The translations under genes and the position numbers were made by a program. Under the pieces are notes generated by a model that was given only the letters and a program-made list of their open reading frames with translations, was not told the DNA's origin and did no database searches. From Acanthaster planci (Eukaryota; Echinodermata; Asteroidea; Valvatida; Acanthasteridae), in NCBI RefSeq assembly GCF_001949145.1, contig NW_019091470.1:659732-723731 (forward strand): 64,000 nucleotides of DNA, given 5' to 3'. This document shows positions 12,001 through 24,000 of this stretch, piece by piece (position 1 is the stretch's first letter; each line of letters begins with the position of its first letter).

Positions 12001-15000
12001 TTGAGTTGTTTATAATACACTCTAAATTGCCAAAATTGTGTCCTTCATGTAGGTTTCTGTAACGGAAGGTTTAATGAAAGTATAATTCTTGTCAGGCAAA
12101 ATAAAACAAACAATTGATCACACCTCTGTTTCCCTTTTTCTTGCTGGCCTTCATTGAACTGTTTTTGTTATGTTTCATAAAATTTGCCACAAATTTCTGC
12201 TGTTTGTCTTTCTTATGAAACCTGTGTGCAAGTTTAAGATCTGTTAAATATTAAAAGAGTAAGTAAAAAAGTCAAAGACTGTCCTTCCATCTTGAAAATA
12301 TCTTCCATCTTTACCAAAAAACCTAACGCCGGGCTGCCCTTTTCCATTCTTTTGAAAACCCATACGAGAAGCCATTTTTCGTTTGCCATTATTCCGGTCA
12401 CAATTTGATAAAAAAGGTTTGCACTTTGATGTAGAAAATCGTAATGGACAGAAGTCACTTCTTTCTAATTCTCGTGACTAGAGTGCCCTGGGATCTGAAG
12501 GCATCTCGCTGGAGTTCCGTCACATTGCCACCTACCTGCTGTGGCACTGCAGCCACTTTGCCAGCTGCGAGGACCTCCTCCACGAGGTCGTCCTCATCGT
12601 GGGCTACTTCACCGTACTCAACACGGAGAACCAGGTAGGGACGTTGTACGCTTAAAAAGGCGAAGTGTAAACGACGTGAACTTGTAAATGAACTTGTTGT
12701 CTCAGTGCTTTCGTTTTTATGGTCACTTTCCCGAGGTAAAAGTTAATTTTGCTTTCAATCTGATGTGGCCGACTCGCGGAAATGGCCAATTAATATTGAA
12801 GTAACCGTGATGGTATTCTTGCCTCTCGAATCCTACACAGTCCTTTTAGAAGTTCCTCGACAAACTTGAAGGATTGGCGATTATAGAGGATCTGTACTTT
12901 GTCCTTGCTGACAGGTTCTGGTGCAGTCTGGTAACACGCCCACCCTCCTGCAGCAACTCTGCGGCCTGCCGTTCCAGTACTTCAGCGACCCCCGTCTCAT
13001 GGCGGTGCTGTTTCCCACCCTCATGGCCTGCTGCTACAACAACGCAGAGAACAAGAACATCCTGGAGCAGGAGATGAGCTGCTCGCTGCTGTCCTGCTTT
13101 CTAGAGGTAAGGCTCCATCCGAATATAGTCAGTTCCCTTAAAGTCTCGTTTGTAAGACTTAGAGAACATGAACACATCAGCTCCTCATCTGCTTTCTAAC
13201 CTTGTACATGTATTTTTATGTTTATTATCCACTCATCTCCGCGCAGAACACAGTGGTGACACAAAACACATGTGGGTCACTATTGACAAAGAAAGTAGGC
13301 CTGTAAACTCACATTTAGAAGTACACTAGATGGTTTAGCCATACCTTTTAGTCGATGGTCCATCAAGTGACTGGCCTTAAACGGTTGACGAGGCACCCTT
13401 TGGTGGTACAGCACCTCACGCAGTATGTGCCAGGTGCATGCCAACCTCTGTAATTACGGAGATGGTTTATGACTGCTCGCCAGTGGAACGTATCAACATT
13501 GATACATTGCAAAACGTTTTTTCCACTCAAACACGTAGGAAAAGATTCAAGAGAAGAAGAAGGTGAAGGAGTCGCCCACAACGTCCAAGATTAGGGGTAA
13601 GTCAACACTTTGGACTTTCTTTTTGAACTGTGTGTAGATTTGTCCTGTTCTGAACAAGATGAACATTTTTTTTTTCCCCACGGCGTGAAATATAAAGACC
13701 AAAATGAATCCATCGTGTTCGTTTAGAAGTTGCCCTTGACTGAGACATTAGAGCGCAATGTCGATTTCAAACAGTAAAGATTTTACCGAACGAAGTTGTG
13801 TTACTCCCTGGGCTATTAGATGTGCGCCTTGCCTGCTGAGGGCGCTGTGGGCTCGGCTACCATTGTCACCGGTCCGCGTTCCTTACCTGGCACAGCACGT
13901 GCCTCGTGCCAAGACAAGACGGGCGTATGAGTTGACGGAGTTGGCTCAGCACGGTGGAGTGCGGTTGTGCGAGTGTCCACAGTTCATTGGTCTGTAGTGC
14001 TTTGGACAATTTGGACCACGGTCTTTGTTTTTCCCCCCAGAATATTTTGGGAACCCCAGTGTATCATACAACATGTGTGGTGACCCACGACGAATTTTCA
14101 TAAGCCACAACTGTTCCATGGTTAAATACATATTTAGTCATTGCTTCGCTATGTACACAGTGTTTGCATGGATATCAGAGTATCAAGTATCGGAGACAAA
14201 CTTACTTGCTGACCTCATGCTTATTTTCTGGTGATAGTCAACTTCATTTGTACAGGGCTGTAATTTGTAGGTGTACGCAGTTCTCAGTGTGTCACATTTG
14301 TCGAAATGCCGAAGGTTTTACGGCACAACTCAAAGGGAGCAGAGAGTGTTCCTTGTCCTCGGGGGTCAGTCTGTTGTCCTCGGTTGTTAGAGTCCCTGGT
14401 TCGTCTGTGGTTGAATGCCATGTTGTTAGCACAAACAGGAAACCTCTCGGTGTCCCCTTCTTGATGGTGTGGCAAAACATATCTTCATGCATTGATTGTC
14501 ATCTGTATAAACATATGATGAAGCTCGTGGTCTTGTGAGCAGTAAGATCTAATTACAGTAGACTCGTAAAATTAAAATCAAATATACATTTACTTAAACT
14601 AAAACCTGAAAAACTGACAAAACAATTAAAACCCCCATTAACATTGATTTCAATACAAGGGTACAAATTTACAGAAATAACCATCAAGCTAAAAATAAAA
14701 AATTAGATTACAAGTGGTCATTCATAAAATGTACGGCACCCGGATGAAAATTGTTCAAGGTATGGTTGGAATCAGCTCGGATTGACCTACATGTACATGT
14801 ATGTCGTTTAGCCGTTATCATCATCTGATATAAATCATAAGCTGAGTGAGATGTGTCTGCAATAATTACCTGTTGAATGAACTGTGTCCTCTGTGTACCT
14901 GCCTTTGTGGAATTACAAGCGTCCATTGTGACATCCTAACTGTCTCTGGTAAATAACCGTTTTCATTCCTGGTTGTTTCCTCACATCCTCACAATCATAA

Positions 15001-18000
15001 AGCAAATACGGGTTCATAATCCTCCCCCTCCATCCGTTTCATGTGCGCCCCAAAAGTATACCCAGAGGGAGTGGTTTACGCTGTCCTAAACTTGAAAAGA
15101 AAAAAAAGGGTCGCCCGGTCATGGTCCTTTTATATGCACATTCTCCCACAGGAGGTCCTGTAACACAAACTTTACTACGAACTCTTTCGGCCTTAAATGA
15201 TGCAACAATCTTTGTTATTGGGGCATCCTAATCTAAACAAAATTTCACTCCAGATCCCAGATTTGTGAAATCTATGAATTTGAATCGAAAAAATGCCAGA
15301 GGGCCACACGTCGGGTTGATAAGTGCGGGGCATTTAATTTTCATGAATGCCAAGTTTGGAGCTGGTGCTCCGATGCAAAGATTAACGGAGGGCCCAGTGT
15401 TTTGATTCTGGGGCAGAGTATTCCTCAAGCCTAAAGGGAGCTCAGAGCAGTCATATCTGGGGAAAACACAGATTTATCTTCTAGATACATATTTACTTCA
15501 AAAAGTGAAGCTGTAAAACCAAAAAAAAACGGGGGCTGCCTGATGCGCAATTGAAGGCAGTTGGCTTTGTGGAAAGCTGGAGGCCATGAGTGGAATCGCT
15601 TTGTGCTCCAGATAGTTACCGGTTTAATTCTTCCATGAATATAAAGCGATCTGATCCTGTTTTGAAAGGAGTCCTCTCGTTTCCCTTTCTCCCCCCCCCA
15701 ATGCACATGGGAGGGTTGCAGATGATATTTGGATTCATGAATAAAGGTTTCTCAGATAGCCACGCTTATCGGACAACCCCGACATTGTAAATAATATTCC
15801 GTACTGTTAACTTGACGGATGATAAAGATCCTTAGTGTGAACTTTGAGTGGAGCAAACTCACCAGGATAATGGCAGAGTTTGCAGTGCAGAGTTACGTCC
15901 AGTTGTTGCTATCAGAAATTGCGGTTCTTTTGCCTTTGAAAGAATCCTTTGCCCCAGTAAACAGCTCCATTTTTTTTGCAGTGATTTGTTTAAAAACAAA
16001 CTCCAGCCCCTTTTGAAACATTATTCAATCTACTTTTATCAAATTAAGGGAGTATTCCCAATTGCTTCTTGTGAGGTAGTGGTGTTTCGAATTTCAGCTG
16101 ATGCGATGTTTTTTTTTTCTTCGATGCCAAAAAAACAAAACAAAACTGTTTGCAGAGGTAGCGCTTGTTCTAGTGAGGGTCGAATTTAACTTCACATGAA
16201 ATGAGAATGCTGCCATCTTGTGGCCAATTTTGTCAAGTTTGAATGAGACTGTGGAGCAACAGTGACACAAAACTCATGGTGGCTCATTGACTCTGTACAC
16301 GCATGGTGGTATCTTTACAAGACAGAGGGAAATTTTTCATTGGTGATGAGTTGCAAAATGCATGACATTCTGTTTAGTTTTCGGTATATCTAAGGGACGG
16401 GGTACGGGGACAGTAACCCGAGATGTGAGGTTTTGTTTCAGCATTTCTCCCCACTGTCAGTTGCGGTCGTTGTTCATGATATCATAAGAATAAAGGATGC
16501 TCACGCACACACTCGTGTAGTGAATTTTAGACCAGTTTGAAGATTTCAGCTGGCCCATTGGTTGTACGGTAGTTGGGGAGTTACATGTCGTAGGTACTAG
16601 CACATGACCACTTGCAGTTGCATTCTCAAGGACATGGGCTTGAGTGTCGGAGATGATGATGCAACTGTAGTCTAGAGTGACAGAAAGACCGAAACTTGCA
16701 TATCGTGACTTGGCACCGGGGGCTTGCGTCTTGGCAGTCACTTTTTCAAATAACAGTTTTAGGTTTGACAGTATAAAGATAACTCTGTGTCCTGTTCAAC
16801 TTCTGACCCGTAGCGAGTAGCGATTGTAAGTCAGCAGTCGACGGAAAGAGCGTGCATTTATTCAGTGCGGCTTTGGTTTTTGTGATGACCTCAGTTATGT
16901 GTTTTCAGTTGTTTATTTCTGCGTGTTTTCGCTTTGATAGGACTCTCGAACAACTTTAATCGCACCCATGGTACAAAGTTTTGAGACGGATAATCATACA
17001 AATGGACTATGAATACCGTTTTGCATAAAATGGGTTAAGCCCTTCTCCGTTGCAGGCCCAAAGGTTGGCCAGTTTAGTCAGTATGAAAGGACACTGGTTT
17101 TTCGATTTGGATTATTGAAAGGACGTTTGAGTAAAAACTGGCCTTCTCCATCCCTCCTTCGTGGGACCTGAATTGTGTGCTGCTTTTGAGGGATATTTAG
17201 GGGTGAGGGGGAGTTGCTAGTAGTTGAAGCAGAGATGGACTGTAGCCACTTAGCATAGTACATGTACCGGTATGTTGCTTAGCAATATTATGTGCCAGGC
17301 GAAATATCAGCCGTGAGCCAGTCAGAAAGTGTACAGAATGCTGGTTAGCGACCTGCTTTTTGCTGAGCAGATGTGTTTGTTTTCCTAGCAAGGTTTCCAC
17401 ACTAGAGAACCCTATCCCTATTAGCTCCGTCCACTTTTACCAGGTCAACAAAAAAGCTCACGAAGCTCACAGCCCCCTGCACTTAATTGAAATTTTAACA
17501 ATCAGTTGCACAGCTTGTCTGCTGTCCTCTCTATTCAGACTGTAAACAAAAACAAACGATTTAAAAAAACTGAGTATAATGTTCAAGCAGTAATTTGAGA
17601 TTTTTACAAGAAATCGTTCCAAGTTTTTCTGCAAAGTGTCAGATGTTCATGTAACATGCCATGCTATCCTCAGAATATTTTAGAGCAAACATTAGGTATG
17701 TGTACTGTACTTAATCAAAGTCAATTCAATTTCCACCTTCTTGCCATTCAAGTTGGTTGCTTTTTGTTTTGTGCTTAGTTCCTGTTCTAGTGGGGGGGGA
17801 TTCAACTTTCTCTTGGGGTAAAATCTAGACAGCCATGGGCCGAGCAATACAGTTAGTGGATAGATTACCACATGCAACAAACCCTGATCCCCTGTTCCAT
17901 GTATCGGCGATTGTTGTCACACAAAGCAGTTTCCATAGACTATGAGTCGGTCGGCAGTCTGCAGTGCTGCCTCTCTCTCTCCCAGAAGGGTGATTAAGCC

Positions 18001-21000
18001 GCATGAAATATGCATTCTGCATTAAATAATCAGTTCAATCGTGTGGAGGGGAGCAGGAGATGGGAAGGGGGAGGGGGGGTTGGGGGTTAGCGAAGCGAGG
18101 CCCTCTTGTTCCAGGTCAGACGGGAGAGCTGATCATTAGGGAGATTGGACTCTGAATTATGCAAGTGGCGCATACATATGTACAGGTACGTGTGGGGCAA
18201 CCTACAGTACATGTGTCTACATTCTCTTCACTACTGTTGATGTACATGTAGCTGGAACTTGGCAGGGGGGATGCAAGATGCACTTTTTTGGGGGGGGGTG
18301 TTTTTTGAAGGGAGGTTTTCTTTGGTGGTGCTTCGAGCCATTGTCATGGCGCCAGAGATTAATTTTTTCTGTGTCAGGCCCAGATGTTTACATCTGGGCC
18401 TGACTGGAGGTGTGGGGGGTGGTAAATTGGCACGTTCGTGATGTTCACCTGTCAGTTCTTTTCACCTGTGAACTTTTCTCGCTGTTCTTTTCCTGCCAGG
18501 ACAATTTACATGTAATTAGCACGCTGATATTTTATCATCCACCAACAGGTGACTTAAGGGCTGTATCACCAATCAGTACACTGTGACATGCTTAATCAGA
18601 AGCAACTTTGTTGAGTTTCAGTAAAGTGTGGTGCACTTACCTAGATACATGTACCGTGTACATGTACGTATATGCTCAGTTTCCCCGAACCTGGTGCCGC
18701 TCTGTTACTGTATACTTGCAAGAGTTTTCAGAAACTTGGTTCATCTTTTCTGAAGGCTGTGTGTGTATGTTTTGGACATGTTGGTAAAGCGCATGAATTT
18801 TGTGCACGTGTAGCTCCACCGGCCATTCGGACCCCCAAAAAAGTTGGTCTTGTTTCCTTGGAACCGATATCTTGAAATTCTTCAACGGCAGGGTGGCAGT
18901 GCATCACCCATAGAAGACTCCGCGGTGAGGTTGTACGGTCTGTGCAGTGCAGTGCAGCCCAGCCAAGTGTAAAGGAGACCTTTGGAAGTTTAAACCCCCA
19001 GTAATTTGTTATCCAACTTGTATGAAATTTGACGTATATTGTACTTTGTTTTAGCACAACTTGAGTAACGAGGTGTGGCATGGGTGGGCTTGATTGCCAA
19101 TTAATCTGGGATCAAGCTACCGCTGGTGACTGAATGCTGCCAGTGACGCAGCAGCTGAGGTGGTCATTTCATGCACACTGGTAACCGAAAGTGTTCTACC
19201 GTTACTTGTGCAACTCTGCCTGTGCTTGGCAGTCAGTCTTTTCCTGTAGCCAGTCAGTCAAGCCCACATCACTTGCATGCACAAACAAAAAGCAGTTCAA
19301 GTACAGTACATATTCTGATCAGTCGTCGATAGGAGAAGAATAGTTTGCTGGGACTAAAGACCGTCTTAAAACTTGTAATTAAACAGACCTTACTATCCAC
19401 GTGGACGTAAGCAATTGACCGCAACTGTGTCTTTTAAAGATACCAAGCTTGTTCATCCTGGAGCACGTTCAATCAGCAACAAGTTGTCAACCAGCGGTCG
19501 ATTTTGACTGGTAGCTCTGTGCGTTAAATACCGGTACAGACGGGGCGCCAGGCAACAGATTGTTGCTGATCGAAATTGTCCTTGTGCTATGAACTTTTGG
19601 TAAGAACTCTGTGCTGTTTGCAACTGTAGTCTCTCTGGTCTTCTAAGATCCCATTGTTGGCCATGTATGATTTGTCTTCCATCTGCTTCTATTTAATTGA
19701 GAAGGATATCATAAATGAGGTCCATGTACATGTAATGCCAGGAATGACTCTAGTAGCTATTTAGACTTCAAAGTATATGATGATTGTTACTGTCATCATA
19801 ATCTCAGTTGTACTCATGCACCTCTGAAAAATTTGCACACTTGTTATTATCTTGTTGTTAGGTTTTATTTTTGATTTTATAATTTATATCGAATAGCCTA
19901 AGTGTCTGTTGACAGCTCTTGCGGAACAGCCCCCTTGTCATGATAATGGCTCTGAAATTGCCCGAGCCTCATTTACCCGAGAGCTGAGCACTCGATTTCC
20001 CCAACCCTGATAGCATCTACCTAACCGACCCCCGGTCCCTAAAAGACAGCCGACCAACAGGCATGACCATCCAACATTCATCACCCCTATACCTCATGGT
20101 CTTTGATGCCTGTACTTCAGTCGCACTGCTGCCTTCGGACTCGCTGCCACCTTGGTTTTTTGGGGGGCATATTATGGCAAATTTTCTTCTCTGTGTTTAA
20201 CCTTTATTATTGAGTCATCACCATTAGGCATCGTCATTATTGTGACGACGCAACGACCAATTTGGTAGAATGATACACGCCAAGGGCAAAACGCCCAACC
20301 GCAGTCCTCTTGTTTCAAGCATACTGTATCTTTCATGCCCATCGTCTTTTGTTTTCTGACGGTAAATCGTTTGTTTTTTTTCAATGATGCGAATACAGTG
20401 TCTACAGGTCCGCAGCATGCGAGCGAGGATCCCACAAAATGACTCTCAAGGCCTCCTTTTTTTCTTTTCCACAATTTTCTGGTTTACACATTGCCTCACG
20501 AAGCTCTTTGTGTCGATGAATCATGCCGGTCTTCACATCTGGATGAAAAAGAGACATTTATAAGCAGGTGAAAAATGTCAGAGGGGGGGAACCTTCCTTT
20601 TGAGTTTGCACTGAGCAGGATTTCTTTCAGAATCCAGATGAAACTTAAGCTCGTTAACCCCCCCTCCTCGGTGTGTGTCATCTCAGTGGGACTTAGGTTT
20701 CATAAAGCACCATTTGGAGTAGAACATTTGGGCTTCAGCCTTCTCCTTGGATCTCTATCCTAAAACTCAACCGGGTAGACAACACACAAACACACACACA
20801 AATCCACACTTGGTTTCCCCACCCAAATATTCAGTTGAGTGAAAAGTGAAACATTTGAATGTATTCAAATTGACTTGGCCTCACGCACTTTACCCACAAC
20901 AGCCCCCTCCTCGCCTGCAAGTCCGCACGAGCAAGAGCCAGCCAGCAGAGAAGGGGGGTCTAATGGAGATTAATGAGCATTCTGGTGGGGCAAACAGGCC

Positions 21001-24000
21001 TAAGTGCAGCGGAATCAATCAGGCAAGCCGATTGGTGGCAAACACTACGTGCCGGGGAAGGGATCGCCTGTACACAAGAGGGGAGGGGAAAAAAAAGAGC
21101 CCCGCGCGGCGCGGGGGCATCAGAGGCAGTAGATTAATCAGCCATTGTCCATGCAAATTGGCCGTATAGTTTACAGATGTTTTCACTGCCGTGTTTTTTA
21201 AATTTCTTTTTACCGATAAAAAAAGATTCCCTTAGGCAGTGGTTCTGGAAAATTGCAAGGTCTGCCAAGCGCCCGACGCTTGTTGCTGAAAAACCAAGAG
21301 ACACTCTACCATGCAGAACCGAGTTTTGTTTGATGCAAACAAAGAAGTCAATAACGATAAAAATAGATGATAAAGATGTAGTGCACGTCCATGGTATTCT
21401 TGTTGAAAAAACATCTTGCCACAGAAATGCCAGCTGTGTAGGCCACATCCATCAGACAGCATTCCTAAAGCCTAAAGGACAAAAGGCGGACTCTTTCCAG
21501 AACTGAGCTCCAAACATTTTAATCCCAGGGGTTGGAAACCGTTGCAGGGTAATGACAAAGGCTCCTGCAAAAAAATGCCCAGTGCAGTTATAGACTGACA
21601 GCGTCTTCTCTGTGTAATCAACTCCAGTTGAATATTAATCTCAGTTGGTCCCCCTGCCCCCCACCCCCACAATCCAACTCCCCCCCCCATAAAAGCCAAA
21701 AACTTGTTGGGAAATCACACAGAATACATGCAACCCTATCTGTATCTTCAGGTATCAAAGACCTGCATACAACCTGGTACATGGACAATTCATGTACATG
21801 TACCAGTACATGTGTGCAATGTGAATTCCAGAATTATTTCCAGAAATTAGGGGGTCCAATTTGTGTGTGTGTGTCCCTGTCACATCTGACATATGATTTT
21901 GTAAGTTCAGAACGCAATTTCTAATTTTTCAAGAGTGGTGAATTAATGCTAATTACCTGCCAAACAAATAAGTAATAGTTTGAATTCAATTTCCGGTGAT
22001 ATTTCCATGTCAAATAACAAAGGTCAGGTGTAACAGGGACACGACAATGTCACACTTTTGGAGCCCTAATTTCTGGAATTACCCTTAAAAACAAGTACCC
22101 TCTAAGGATACAGGACCCAATATGCAGTGGCATGTTGTACTTTGTTTTATGATCACCGCTGGATCGTGTGCTGTGAATGAACGAAGAGGAAGAAAAGAAA
22201 TAACAATTTAGTATCGACATGCCTGTTTGGTCATCAAACACATGATGAGATATTGAGCACCAGTCTCCGTCCCAGCTAATCCGGGCAGAATCAATCCCGA
22301 CTGTCCTGCTCCATCGGGGCAAAGAACAGGAAGAAAAAAAAAGGTTGACAAGAAGAGAAAGGAACTGCAGCACACAGGCGCAGTCGGAGAACATATTCGC
22401 CCCCGCATGCTGTGCAGGGTCAGGTGATCAAACAGCGGTCGGTCGGTATCGAGCCGTCTCTGTTTGACGACCAGCCTGGAGTTGCAATATTAACAGCTCG
22501 TCGCGAACAAAATCGACTTAATTAAAAAAAAAAAAAAAAAGAAAGAGAGAGAGAGACAAAAGAAAAAGAAGACTTCATTTTCTGATTCGGTGATGGTGGC
22601 TGAACATTCTGATGGTTGATGTACTTAGTTTGTGACTTGTGTTTGTGGAGTATCAAGTTTTAGGACGTTAGACCAGAGTCTAATTCAGAATCGTTGTGTT
22701 TTCAGGCAACAAAAGTAAACGGCCCTGTTTTAGTTCCATTTTTTTTTTGTAATTTTAAGACAGTGTTCAAGCTTTGGGTCATTCAGAGGCTGCACATTTC
22801 AATTCGGTGTCATGTCTGACTGCGCCAAATATCATGAACCAGCCTTTTGCTGACACACGGCATCTTGTTTTGGCTTCCCCGAGAAGGAGTACAGTGCATG
22901 TACAGGAGAGAATGGAGGGGGGCAGTGCGTAGGGGGAGGTAATAGTATTTCCCGTGTGACTTACCATCTCCTGGTCTCGGTTCAAGATGCTAGTAGATTT
23001 ATTGCTGATCCTGCGTTGTGCATTTAGAGTGTTACTCCCCCCAAAATTGCATCAGTAGCAGTTGCACGAGGGCGCTCTGCAGCGATCTTCATCGATCACT
23101 GATGTCTTCAGCCGAGAATAGTCACCTCACAGTTTTCCCTCTCGACATTTTGGTCTTCTGTCCCCCATAAAGATCCCGGGTTTTTTTTGCATTCCAATTT
23201 CTCCCCCCTCCCCCCCGGTGAAATTTGGTGTAAGGGGTTGCATTTTGGAGACTCGGTCGCCCCATTAGCCCGAACATGATCTGTCCCCGTGCACAGTACC
23301 TCTTGAATGGCTCCAGTCATTTACCATTCAACAGAAGCTGCAGGGGATCACCCTGTACCCGCCCAACTGCCATCAGGGTTTCACACCTGGAACCCTCTAG
23401 GAAAGGCTGCAGTTGGAACATAGGAAGTGGGGTAGTCCCCGATCCATTTTGCCCGACCGCTAAAATCCTTGCAACCAGTCTCGTCTGTATCCCGCCCCAT
23501 TCACAAACCATTAAATCAGCTTCACATTCTGCGTACATGGGCATGTAACAATCGTTAGATCATTCTTTCCCCTTTCACATCTCCCCCCCCCCCCCCGTTT
23601 GAATGTTTAATGCTTTTAAGCAGTGGCTTAGCTGACGGGCTCATCCGAGGCCATGAATTATTCACACAGATCGACACATCCCCGGACCCAGGAGACGAGC
23701 CGGCAACTCTCAGTGTACACTGTTGCCGGTTTCCTAGGAGCTTGTGGGGCAATCGTGAAACCTAGTGATATTCATCATCTGACGGAATGAAAGATCCGTA
23801 CAGAGGTACAGTTCTGGAGGCGGGCTCATTCAAGCAAAACAAACGGAAAAATCTCTCTCCAAGATGAAAGAAAATGGCCAAATGCCGATCAGAACGTACA
23901 TATTCATTGGAAAGGAGAGCTTTTCAAAAATACAATCAAAAAGGATTTGTGTCGCTGCATCCATAGGCGTAAAAATTCCTTTCAAAGCCAGTGACCTACC

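Larger units (their letters stand above)
11895..13538 (+). other. SCAPER introns 14-16
   Basis: Introns 11895-12481, 12635-12914 and 13107-13538 surround exons O and P. No repeats or motifs of note were seen. Intron 13 (11317-11656) is equally plain. Confidence 0.75.

Noticed and set aside
18373-18404. microRNA precursor
   Set aside because: The stem is only 15 bp with a 2-base loop and the flanks do not pair. A precursor needs a much longer arm.
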